Origin: Sacculina carcini
Taxonomy: Eukaryota; Arthropoda; Thecostraca; Sacculinidae
Reading direction: 5' to 3'
NCBI GenBank assembly: GCA_916048095.2
Contig: OU696579.1
Span: forward strand, 8,937,663 to 9,001,662
DNA: 64,000 bases
The notes beneath the pieces were generated by a model, which was not told the DNA's origin, made no database searches, and saw only the letters and a program-made list of their open reading frames with translations. The translations under genes were made by a program, and so were the position numbers. Below, one piece after another: positions 33,487-44,600 of this stretch. The first letter of the stretch is position 1, and each line of letters begins with the position of its first letter.

Positions 33487-36400
33487 GTGTCAGTGTGAGT
33501 GTGTGAGTGTCAGTGTCAGTGTGTGTGTGTGTTAGTGTCAGTATGTTAGTGTCAGTGTTTGTGTGTCAGTGTGTGTGTGTTAGTGTGTCAGTGTCAGTGT
33601 GTGTGTTAGTGTGTCAGTATCAGTGTGTGTGTGTGTGTGTGTGTGTTAGTGTGTCAGTGTCAGTGTGTGTGTGTCAGTATGTCAGTGTCAGTGTGTGTGT
33701 GTGTGTGCTGGTTTTTCAGGAGCGTCGTGATATTGTGCAGTATCCACACGGCGACGATAACACTGCCGATATTGATGATGTCAGCGGTGAGGAATTTCAG
33801 CGCTATGTGCAGCAACTGCGCGATAAATCACTCGTCTATAAAAATCGCCGTCAGCGAGTGGCAGCTCTGCAGTCGCAACTGGCAACTCTGACTGACAAGC
33901 AGCGTGTTGTCACTCAGCAGCTCAATGAGTCGCAACAATGCCCGGTGTGTGTTGTGTTTGTGTTTGTGTTGTGCTTGTGTTGTGTTTGTGTTGTGCTTGT
34001 GTTTGTGTTGTGCTTGTGTTTGTGTTGTGTTTGTGTTGTGTTGTGTTTGTGTTGTGTTTGTGTGTGGGCAGTGTGCAGTTTGACTTGCTCACTGCGTTGA
34101 GAAGGACTCATCTAGTGAGAATATGGCTGGTTTTCTGCCAATTATGACATTGCTATTGGGATCTAGCTGTTAATCTACACGCTACATTTTAACATGCGAA
34201 CATTAACGTGACTTCAATGGCTGATATAATCATGATAATATGGTTGCTCAATATTTTCAATTTCTTCCTGTTTGTTTTTTATTTTATATTTGTTTTTTGT
34301 GTTCTTGTATCTCTTGCTGTTGGTATTTGTGTCTCATATTGTATTTATGCCTGAAATCGTTGCATTTTCAAGCACTTTTATTATTTGATGCCCAACTACT
34401 ATATTGCACATTTGTTTGGTGCTTGAGCTTATCACTGTTTTGTTTCTCTACTGGCCCAGGCTGTTTTAATGTATGGGACACTCGTAGAACGATGTGCGTT
34501 CATGTGTTGTCATGTGTACCAGCTGCACTGGTCAAATATATATTGTTGTTGCGCTGAGCAGGACTGGTCCGTGTCGCAGGCGGGCTCATCGACCTCCACT
34601 GGCCCGACCGATTGGCCTGCATTGTGTGTTGAGCTCAACGAACGCGCCAATCTGTGCAAAACTCGACTCTCTCCGCTCATCAAAGGTGAAACATCAGCAT
34701 GGGCTTGTTTGTGGCTTAGTTGTAACGGCGGAGCGATGTGTACATACTGGTGTAGCTAGTGTATTTGAGTTTGAGTGATTGCAGAGTGTGTGTGAGGTGC
34801 GTACCTGTGTGTGGATGACTTAATTGCGCATGTGCTCTATTGCGGCGAGCATTGTGCAATATTGCATGTGTCGAGATTGTGCAATATAGCAAGTGTCAAG
34901 ATTGTGCAATATTGCAAGTGTCAAGATTGTGCAATATTGCAAGTGTCAAGATTGTGCAATGTTGCAAGTGAGTGTATTCGTGCTTTGTCCTCTGGGTTCG
35001 TTGAGGGAGTAGAATTGGGAGCGTGGTTGCAAGTGGTGTGATCTTCTAGGCGCTCGTGGGACACAGTTGTCCCTCACGCGCCGGTCTTTTACTACACATT
35101 GCGGAACCGGACGGGAATGGTTTTGCAATGTTGCAGTCAAGTCATTATGCACTGGGCGATTTTCAAGAGCAATGGTTGAGTTGATTCTAGTAGGAGCGGT
35201 TTGTGTGTACTTGTCGGTTATATGCCTGACTATGGCTGTTTCATTGATGTTACAGAGAGTAGTTGCTTGATAGTTAATGTATGACGTGTGTTGAGTGGTG
35301 TACCAACACTACACCACTCGTCATTGTGTATGATGTGTGTTGAGTGGTGTACCAACACTACACCACTTGTCACTGTTTATGATGTGTGTTGAGTGGTGTA
35401 CCAACACTACACCACTTGTCACTGTGTATGATGTGTGTTGAGTGGTGTACCAACACTACACCACTTGTCACTGTGTATGACGTGTGTTGAGTGGTGTACC
35501 AACACTACACCACTCGTCACTGTGTATGATGTGTGTTGAGTGGTGTACCAACACTACACCACTTGTCACTGTGTATGATGTGTGTTGAGTGGTGTACCAA
35601 CACTACACCACTCGTCACTGTGTATGATGTGTGTTGAGTGGTGTACCAACACTACACCACTCGTCACTGTGTATGATGTGTGTTGAGTGGTGTACCAACA
35701 CTACACCACTTGTCACTGTGTATGACGTGTGTTGAGTGGTGTACCGACACTACACCACTTGTCACTGTGTATGATGTGTGTTGAGTGGTGTACCGACACT
35801 ACACCACTTGTCACTGTGTATGATGTGTGTTGAGTGGTGTACCAACACTACACCACTCGTCACTGTGTATGATGGCGTAGACCAGTGGTTATTATACCTT
35901 TTTCTCACTGATTCCCCACTTCTTAATGAGCCATCTCTTCATTTTCCACACAACAGCGCTGATAAATTCAATAAATTCAGTTGTTACATCAAAGTAAATG
36001 TCAAGAGGTTATTGGAAACAAAAATATACGAAGTTTGATTGATAAAACACACATAGTTGTCCTGTTCTGTCCGACCTTTATCTTCTCACTTGACAACTCT
36101 TCCATTCCCCACACAGGTTAAGAACCACTGGTTTAGATATTGAATAATTAAAATAGCGATCAGTATTAACCGTGTCATCATCAGCATCCTCGATGATATT
36201 AGTACACTAGGGCTATTATATTGATTCTTCATTCATGCATTTTGTCTTGAATTACGAGAAATATATCGCGTCTGAGTAATTGTTCTGCTTGTGGACAAAT
36301 TCATAAGCGCTGCGGTCTTATGGTGAATTGGTCATTGTTACACCTGCCTACTGCATGTTTATATTGCTCAGTGCGTTTCAAAATGGAAATGTTCCCCTGC

Positions 36401-36966
36401 AAGTTCTGCACAAACCACATGCGAAATAATGTAATTATATTCTCAATGATTTATTTTGCTTTCAGAGTAGTTTTATATCACTGGTTTGTGTATGTGTTTG
36501 TATGTTTGTGTGCAGAGTTGCGTCTCGTGCGTCCGCAGTATCAGCAATTGAGCAGTGAGCACGCGCAGGCCAGTTCAGCTCGAGACTCGCTGGCCGCCGG
36601 ACTGCAAGCCAACACTGCCACACTGCACCACGTATTTCACTCACTCACTCACACTGACACACACACAGAGACGCACATACACACATATATTACTTGTTAC
36701 TTGGTTCTGGTGTGACGAGGCAGTGAGTTTACACGCAGCCACGCCGCATCCAAACTGCAATGCAATTTTTCAACATTGTTGCAGCTTCAATTTCTGCTCT
36801 GAGATCTGTTTTATGCGCGCCAAAGTTGTTCATAGTGTGTGTGTTAAAGCAAACACATGTTGTTGTTGTTGTTGAAATGTTCTCATTATTTGATGCCACC
36901 TTGTGTTTACTTGCACCCTCGATCACTGCTTGAACACGCACTAGGAGACTGCGGTCAATGTTTGTC

Positions 36967-36997
<31 letters not shown>

Positions 36998-39173
36998 GTG
37001 TGTGTGTGGGTGTGTGTTGTACAGGAAGTGAGCGCTGTGTGGCGTCAAACACAGTCGCACGCATCACGAGTGCACGTGCTGGCTATCACGCGCCAACTGC
37101 TGCTCTGTCAGCGTGTGCAGTTGGGACAAACTGCGCCGGCAGATGGCGCCAGCGCTGCAGGATCATTCTCACTGCAACAACAACTACAGGTGAGTTAGCT
37201 GCCATGTCTTCACGTCTCCACATCACAGCATCAGATGTGAATTTTGTCACGTCTCCACATCACAGCATCAGATTTGAATTTTGTGACAGCCCTGTCCTGG
37301 CCGCTCTCAGCTGGCGTATCTCTAATGCACATATACTTCTACACTATCTCTAATGCACACATACTTCTACACTATCTCTAATGCACACATACTTCTACAC
37401 TATCTCTAATTCACACATACTTCTACACTATCTCTAATGCACACATACTTCTACACTATCTCTAATGTCTTCTACACTATCTCTAATGCACATATACTTC
37501 TACACTATCTCTAATTCACACATACTTCTACACTATCTCTAATGCACACATACTTCTACACTATCTCTAATGCACATATACTTCTACACTATCTCTAATG
37601 CACATATACTTCTACACTATCTCTAATTCACACATACTTCTACACTATCTCTAATGCACACATACTTCTACACTATCTCTAATGCACATATACTTTTACA
37701 CTATCTCTAATGCACACATACTTTTACACTATCTCTAATGCACATATACTTCTACACTATCTCTAATGCACATATACTTCTACACTATCTCTAATGCACA
37801 TATACTTCTACACTATCTCTAATGCACATATACTTCTACACTATCTCTAATGCACATATACTTCTACACTATCTCTAATTCACACATACTTCTACACTAT
37901 CTCTAATGCACACATACTTCTACACTATCTCTAATGCACACATACTTCTACACTATCTCTAATGCACACATACTTCTACACTATCTCTAATGCACACATA
38001 CTTCTACACTATCTCTAATTCACACATACTTCTACACTATCTCTAATGCACATATACTTCTACACTATCTCTAATGCACACATACTTCTACACTATCTCT
38101 AATGCACATATACTTCTACACTATCTCTAATGTCTGCTACACTATCTCTAATGCACACATACTTCTACACTATCTCTAATGCACATATACTTCTACACTA
38201 TCTCTAATGCACATATACTTCTACACTATCTCTAATGCACACATACTTCTACACTATCTCTAATGCACATATACTTCTACACTATCTCTAATGTCTGCTA
38301 CACTATCTCTAATGCACACATACTTCTACACTATCTCTAATGCACATATACTTCTACACTATCTCTAATGCACACATACTTCTACACTATCTCTAATTCA
38401 CACATACTTCTACACTATCTCTAATGCACACATACTTCTACACTATCTCTAATGCACACATACTTCTACACTATCTCTAATGCACACATACTTCTACGCT
38501 ATCTCTAATATCTTCTACACTATCTCTAATGCACACATACTTCTACACTATCTCTAATGCACACATGTGTATATGTGGCTGTCTTTGTGTGTCTGTGCAT
38601 TGTGTGTGTTCACATGTATGTATGTGTGTGTTCAAATGTATGTATGTGTGTGTGGTATTTGTAGAAGTTGTTGTCTGTTGCTGACGCACGCGCCAAGCAG
38701 CTGCGAGCTGAGCAGAAACAGCTGACAGACAGCTCAGCCGACTCGGCTCATCAGCTGAACATGTGGTCTTCACTGTTGCGGTAACTGTCGTCCTCACTGT
38801 GTGTGTGTGTGTGTGTCAGTGAATTTCGCTATTTTATTGGCTAGTAGAGCGGTTTTATACGCTGTGTCATTCAGGCTTCTCAAACAGGCACATTGTCAGC
38901 GCTCAACTGCACAGCCAAGATGCACAAACAAACTCCAACACGGCAGATAAGTTATTGACAATGAGAAACGTTTCAATTGAAATCGTCTTTGTTCATTCAG
39001 CTGAACACAATGACCTATTGCTTTGTTGTCACTCTCTCTTCTCCCACACTCTATCCTCTCGCTGCAATGACTTCCATTGTTTCTGGCATTCATGTGTGAA
39101 GGTGCTTGCTTGTGCGTTTGGGTGTCTGTGTGTCTTTTTGTGTCTAGCTGGATATGTGTTTGCATGCTGTTTG

Positions 39174-39245
<72 letters not shown>

Positions 39246-39353
39246 GTGGATAGTTTGATGACGGTCAAGGCGCAGTACATTGCTACGGCCGGCGTCTCTC
39301 ACAATGGAGGCGTGCTGCTGCGCGGGGACACTGGAGAACGACTTGAACTGTGA
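25114..39353 (+). CDS. IFT81: Intraflagellar transport protein 81 (IFT81), complete, 13 exons
   Basis: IFT81 pairs with IFT74 in the IFT-B core; its N-terminal calponin-homology fold binds tubulin cargo and the rest is coiled coil. Exons: 25114-25221, 25512-25642, 26189-26369, 27441-27596, 27705-27894, 32088-32251, 32932-33162, 33720-33944, 34562-34685, 36516-36631, 37025-37189, 38665-38780, 39254-39353. All junctions are GT-AG and phases agree. The sum is 2007 nt, 668 aa plus stop; human IFT81 is 676 aa. Diagnostic blocks: [106 protein letters not shown] at the C terminus. Most acceptors follow GT-repeat tracts. Exon 5's start (AGPTDGE) and exon 7's start (VSSLRD) were chosen by phase. Confidence 0.95.
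26408..26469. repeat. GT microsatellite in IFT81 intron 3
   Basis: A nearly pure GT run 39 nt downstream of the exon 3 donor. Confidence 0.9.
26771..26804. repeat. Perfect 15-bp-stem GC hairpin (hairpin family copy 2)
   Basis: GGCGGGCGTGGGACA and its exact reverse complement flank a 4-nt loop (TCGC). The downstream TACAAGACCACACCACTCG resembles the sequence next to the hairpins at 24.6 and 49.2 kb. It lies in IFT81 intron 3. Confidence 0.8.
27097..27155. repeat. CA microsatellite in IFT81 intron 3
   Basis: A CA run of nearly 60 bp on the plus strand in the same intron as a GT run at 26.4 kb. The two could pair in the pre-mRNA across about 0.6 kb. Confidence 0.9.
27955..32087 (+). repeat. 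About 31-bp minisatellite (roughly 130 copies) filling IFT81 intron 5
   Basis: The consensus unit TTGAAGGACTAGTGGCTCGG plus TGATGTATGTG repeats for 4.1 kb. Length varies through the TG/TATG spacer, and there is an A/G variant at ACTAGTGG/ACTGGTGG and a GGCTC/GACTC variant. The last unit runs into exon 6: GTGTTGAAG/GACTGGTGGCTCGGTG is the real acceptor and first 16 exonic bases. Each unit therefore repeats the 3' splice junction. Only about 60 bp of the intron lies outside the array, next to exon 5. Confidence 0.95.
32312..32645 (+). mobile_element. tRNA-derived SINE (copy 2) in IFT81 intron 6
   Basis: Same family as 7364-7705, here with an A box GTGGTGTAGTTG, an exact B box GGTTCGAATCC and CAT at the anticodon position. 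The body and tail match copy 1 closely. It is inserted after a TCTCATTC repeat tract (about 32262-32298). Confidence 0.88.
33190..33710. repeat. GTGTCA/GT-rich tract filling IFT81 intron 7
   Basis: From just after the exon 7 donor to the exon 8 acceptor the intron is GTGTGT mixed with GTGTCAGT units. A short TTTTTCAG pyrimidine tract remains right at the acceptor. Confidence 0.9.
34854..34972. repeat. 25-bp tandem repeat, 5 copies
   Basis: GTGCAATATTGCAAGTGTCA plus AGATT repeats about five times in IFT81 intron 9. GCAATATTGC within each unit is a perfect palindrome. Confidence 0.9.
35049..35083. repeat. GC hairpin family (copy 3, imperfect)
   Basis: GGCGCTCGTGGGACA and TGTCCCTCACGCGCC form an imperfect hairpin matching those at 24.65, 26.77 and 49.23 kb. 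Confidence 0.65.
35282..35871. repeat. 49-bp minisatellite of hairpin units, 12 copies, IFT81 intron 9
   Basis: Each unit contains GAGTGGTGT, a 9-nt loop ACCAACACT, and ACACCACTC, giving a perfect 9-bp stem. In several copies ACACCACTT makes the lowest pair G-U on RNA. About twelve units follow in direct order and end at an hAT MITE. Confidence 0.92.
35883..36130. mobile_element. hAT-type MITE (248 bp) in IFT81 intron 9
   Basis: It begins CAGTGGTTATTATACC and ends GGTTAAGAACCACTG. The interior (ATTCCCCACTTCTT, AATAAATTCAGTTGTTACAT, CATAGTTGTCCTGTTCTGTC) is nearly the same as at 61844-62085. The flanks GCGTAGAC and GTTTAGAT suggest a decayed 8-bp target duplication. Confidence 0.88.
37316..38568. 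repeat. 28-bp minisatellite, about 44 copies, IFT81 intron 11
   Basis: The unit TATCTCTAATGCACACATAC plus TTCTACAC repeats for 1.25 kb. Variants are CATATA/CACATA, AATTC/AATGC and short units ending TCTTCTACAC or TCTGCTACAC. It fills most of intron 11; a TG-rich tract then leads to the exon 12 acceptor. Confidence 0.95.
39178..39244. repeat. Long GT microsatellite at the IFT81 exon 13 acceptor
   Basis: An almost pure GT run of about 66 bp ends 9 nt before the TAG of the last acceptor, where a pyrimidine tract would normally lie. Confidence 0.95.
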
Positions 39354-40263
39354 CCTCGTGTCACTAATAACACCAGTGACCTCGTGTCACTAGTAACACC
39401 AGTGACCTCGTGTCACTAATATCACCAGTGACCTCGTGTCACTAATATCACCAGTGACCTCGTGTCACTAATAACACCAGTGACCTCGTGTCACTAATAA
39501 CACCAGTGACCTCGTGTCACTAATATCACCAGTGACCTCGTGTCACTAATATCACCAGTGACCTCGTGTCACTAATAACACCAGTGACCTCATGTCACTA
39601 ATATCACCAGTGACCTCGTGTCACTAGTAACACCAGTGACCTCGTGTCACTAATAACACCAGTGACCTCGTGTCACTAATAACACCAGTGACCTCATGTC
39701 ACTAATATCACCAGTGACCTCGTGTCACTAATAACACCAGTGACCTCATGTCACTAATATCACCAGTGACCTCGTGTCACTAGTAACACCAGTGACCTCG
39801 TGTCACTAATAACACCAGTGACCTCGTGTCACTAATAACACCAGTGACCTCATGTCACTAATATCACCAGTGACCTCGTGTCACTAATAACACCAGTGAC
39901 CTCATGTCACTAATATCACCAGTGACCTCGTGTCACTAATAACACCAGTGACCTCGTGTCACTAATAACACCAGTGACCTCATGTCACTAATATCACCAG
40001 TGACCTCGTGTCACTAGTAACACCAGTGACCTCGTGTCACTAATAACACCAGTGACCTCGTGTCACTAATAACACCAGTGACCTCATGTCACTAATATCA
40101 CCAGTGACCTCGTGTCACTAATATCACCAGTGACCTCGTGTCACTAATAACACCAGTGACCTCGTGTCACTAATAACACCAGTGACCTCGTGTCACTAAT
40201 ATCACCAGTGACCTCATGTCACTAATATCACCAGTGACCTCGTGTCACTAATATCACCAGTGC
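39351..40263 (+). repeat. 26-bp minisatellite, 35 copies, starting at the IFT81 stop codon
   Basis: The unit TGACCTCGTGTCACTAATAA plus CACCAG repeats 35 times. The TGA of the first unit is the IFT81 stop, so the array occupies the start of the 3' UTR. Variants are ATC/AAC, CTAGT/CTAAT and CATG/CGTG, alternating in runs. Confidence 0.95.
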
Positions 40264-40943
40264 ATCACTGACAGATAAGTGATTTGACACGTTATTTTAT
40301 GCACTGTCTTATCACACAATACCAAGTTTGTGTATTAGTGTGTGTGTGTGTGTGTGTATATATGTATGTATTTATTTGTACTTGTGTATGTATATGTGTG
40401 TGTACGTATATATGTGTGTGCTTGTGTATTTATGTGTGTATGTGGATGTGTGTGTGTGTATGTGTGTGCTTGTGGGTGGATGTGTTTGTGTATGTGTATA
40501 TGTGTGTGTGTGTGCTTATGTATGTGTGTGTGTGTGTGTCTATTTGTGTATGTGTGTGTATGTGATTGTGTATTTGTGTGTGTGTGTGTTGTATGATCTT
40601 ACAGAGACTGATGCTAGTCTTATTTGTTGCTTTATCTTCTTTTTATGGCCGTGCTAGTATGGGCTGTTGTGATTATTTTATTGTGTTTTTGTTCTGATTG
40701 ATATGTGTGCGGTTAGTTTGCTTTCTCACGGCATCTACTGAATAATAGCGACTTTTTAAGTGCTGTATTTTTCTGTGAATGTATGTGCATATGTTTGTGT
40801 TTGTGTGCATTTCTGTGCTTGTGTATGTGTGTGCGTATGTGTCTGCTTGTGAGCATGTGTGTGCATTCGTGTTTTTGTGTCTATGTTTGTGTTTTGTGTG
40901 TGTATGTTTGTTTATATGTACATGTGTGTGTGTATTCATGTAC

Positions 40944-40992
<49 letters not shown>

Positions 40993-41629
40993 CATGGTGT
41001 GCATGTGAGCTGCCAGTGGGTCCATTTCAAGCTGATTCGTTCAACTTGGTGGTTCGTCACGATCACCAGGTTGTATTTATACATATTTCTACATGCACAT
41101 TGATCGTTGTTCTCGTGCGCCAGCATATGTGTGTAATACGTATTTGTGTATAGCACAGGATTTTTTCTGTAGCGAACTTGAGAAATATATTGTTTGCACT
41201 GCAGTTTGCTGTGTACTTTCGTTCGTTGAGAGTTCGTACATGGTTTTCATGTTTGCCTGACTGGTTCAAGATTGTGTGGTCTCTTATGTTATTTTCGCTA
41301 TGTAATTCAACAACTTGAATTATTGAAGGATATGGCTTGTTTTTGCTGATGTGGGACCCCGTTGTCATAAGCATCTATCTGTGTCGGCTCTTATATCTAC
41401 ACCATGCTGGTTTATGCGTCGCCGGTGTGATGAGGTTCAAGGATGGCAAGACATCGCTGTCACCGGACAACAAGTCTCAGTTTTTCAGCTGATCTTGTCA
41501 TCTTCGATTATGTGTCGTCTCAAATCCACTCAATACCATTCTATAACGTCCAAACACGAGCATGTACATCGAGAGGACCTGGTGAAGAAGTTGAAAACGA
41601 AACACTGACTGCTGGGCAGTACAGGGTGT
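40264..41629. other. IFT81/SANBR convergent intergenic region
   Basis: Mostly TG/TATG-rich sequence (40330-40600, 40770-41000) with a TA run at about 40945-40977. No AATAAA is obvious just after the IFT81 stop, so the 3' UTR end is unclear. No other gene is supported; C/V-rich frames here are microsatellite artefacts. Confidence 0.6.
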
Positions 41630-44600
41630 TCACGATGTTTTGCGAGTCCGGCCACGCTTGATTGTTCTACTGCCCGTGCTGGATTTGTCGCTCTGTCCAC
41701 ACATGATGGATCTTTCCAGCTGCACGAATGAACCTGCACTAAAACTGGTCTGCTTAGTCGTCCCGTGGAGACGCTCTTTTCCGGCTAGAAGTTCAGCTAG
41801 CCGCTGCATCTCGACGCGTTCTCGTCGTCGCTGCCAATCTTGATTTTGACGCGCCGATATTTGCCAGTTCCAGCCTGATTCTGCCGAGCATGCAGTCCTC
41901 ATTGGACTTGAGTATGCCAGTGAGCTCATATTAGTTTCACTTCCACCTCTGACTTCAGTGCTCTCTTCGTCTTCGTCTTCTTCGGTGTCTTCTCCGTGTT
42001 CTACTTTCGCACGATGGCTGTCTCGCTGGGAGGTCGACGCCAGTGTTGTTCTCACTGTCTCACTGCCAGAGTCTCGCGGGCCAGCCGTCCCGTGATGTTT
42101 GTCGGCACAGATTATGTCTCGAAGTGCTTCCGGAACTAGACTTTCTTCACGGTCTTCATTGTCGGTCGGTTTGTCCGACTCATGTTCGCCGTCCTCGTGT
42201 GCTGCTGCATCTACAAGATGACGATAAGTTCCCAACTCATCGGCAATGGCCGCGGAAGTGTCGGTCACACAAGGATCGGCCGTGTGAGCTCGACTGCAGC
42301 AACCGTCCATGTCGAAATGATCGTCTACCGGACACCCTGACACATCACTGATACAATTGAGCACAGGTCGTCCACAGCAGGCGAACTTTCCCTCACCGCC
42401 GCTGCAGTCGTCACCATCCAAGCTTGCCTGCTGAGAATGGTAGCGGCAGTCGGCCCATTGGGCGGCGGCATACCAGCGTCCACAGCGCGTGCAGTGCAGC
42501 CAGTGACTCCACGCCCACAGTCGCCAGTACACCTGCATCACAATAGTGCACATCAAAGTCGTGATCAGTTGTGTCCGTGGTCTTCGGCGGTCGACAAGGA
42601 CTCAGTTTACTACGTAGTGGACGCTTGAGATTTTCCTGTATTTATGAAAACAAGTGTATTTCAATACGTCGTTATAATAATTTATGACTACTTTATGAGA
42701 CACAATGACATCTATACATACGTTCTCGCGGAAAAGCTGTGTTATATGACATGCAATGCAGCTCTCACCATGCGCCAGCTTCCTAACGCAGCTCGCCATC
42801 GGCTCACTGACCGACACAACCGCCATCCTCTCTGGCGTCGGTGCGTGTGGTAGTTGACCGATGCTGTTGAAGTGACGCATGGTACATGTCTGCTGACGGA
42901 CGGCATCAAAAGACGACGGCAGTCGCCGCAGCGGAACAGTCCTGCCGCATTCTGGAAGCGGCCCAGTTGAGGTTGTATCGGAAGCTGACATAGACGATGG
43001 ACGAGTTTGCGGTAGAGCTGGGCCCGAAGTCGGCCGTCGAACGAGCATTCCGCCGCACTGTCACAAGGTTCCAGCTGACCATGCCCTACCATTGACGCCA
43101 AGCGTTCCAGCATGTCGTCGCTGAGGCAGTTGAGGTGGGAAGAAGACGGAGAGTCGACTGGAGGCTGCAACAAGCGGCTCATATTGTCCGCGACCATTTT
43201 CACACACTGCTCCACCAGGGGACGCATACCCAAGAACTCGGCCGCGCTCAGTACAGCAGGCAGGATAGAAAGTGGTGGGTGTGATGCTCCTTCTGTGACA
43301 ACGGCAATAAAGCAATATTTTGCATGCCTCAAAACTTGGACCCATCAACCCGCGACCGTGAAATGAGAAGTGGTCTCTTCGTCAGTGTCTTCGTGTGACG
43401 AATACTTGTTCCTGAACTAACATATTAGTGCTATAGTTACGCATGGATTTATCACATCATTCACCATTTCCTCATGACTATTATAACACTACAACAAGAT
43501 GTTAGGGTGGTTGAGTAAACTCTTATTTTACATAATGAGCAGATTCGGAATATGACAGTTATTGGCAAATGTCGTCTGTAACCTACAAAAAGACATTTGG
43601 ACAAAAAATTTAATACCTAGGTCCTATAAGTCAATTATAACAATTTTGTTGGAGAGTAAGTGCAAGTGTGTGATGTTGCGCTGTTCATTGTTCACCATCA
43701 TGAACACTACAAATTGCGCTATCTTGAGCCAGTCGCTCTTCTAGTCACTATACACTAGTGGACGTAGTGCAGTTTGGCATCGATTTTGACCCATCCCACC
43801 TTTTATCAGCGCGGGTCTTCCGTCGTCATCGTCGTCGATCCAGCGCATCAGCCAGTCGAAGACGGCGATGTCGCAGTGCACGCTGATGTCAACGTACTCG
43901 AGCGCGGTGTCGGCCGCAACTCGGCGAAAGTACGGCATATGAGTGAGCAGCGCGCGCTTGCTGCACACAAACGTGCGGCACTCGGTGTCGACAGCTTGTT
44001 GCACCACTTGGATGCTCACCGTGACTTCTGCGTTGCTGCCGGCAGAGCCTGCAGTGGCTGAGCCGACACCGTGTCGAGCTGATTTCTTAGCCGGGGCTGT
44101 ATTGGCAGGCGCAGCAGTGGAGGCGACCGACGGCACTGTGTCAAGGAGCGTTCTGGTGATTGGCTGCAGGATCGCATCGAGCACTCCTTGATCAATCAGC
44201 TGATGGAGTTGTCTCAGCACTAGCCGCTGCTCTTGGTCTCGTTCAGATGTCGAGCTGTTGACTGGACGAGTGTTGGCTGCAATGTCGGGCGTCTCTGTCA
44301 GGCAGCAGTTCTTCGAACTTTTCAGCTGATAAGCGCGCAGAAGCATTTGGAGAGCGGCGGTGACGCAGCGCTCTTTGGCTCTCAAAGATCGCCTGTTGAT
44401 GCACTCGGAATCTCTGCATGTCACCAAACATTCATTTTCTTCGTCATTACTGCAGCTTGAACTAACAAATACTGAAATTAACATGTTTGTCGAACCAAAT
44501 AAGTGGAGGATATAGGATTCATATAATCTCAACAGGCTGTTACACGTTGGATAATATTAATACTAATATATATTAATTATGTATTGCCACAATTATGTTG

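Noticed and set aside
40284-40657. Cysteine/valine-rich proteins from GT tracts (also at 17.0, 20.7, 21.7, 33.2 and 50.6 kb)
   Set aside because: GT or CA repeats give C/V or T/H alternation in every frame without stops; no exon signals.
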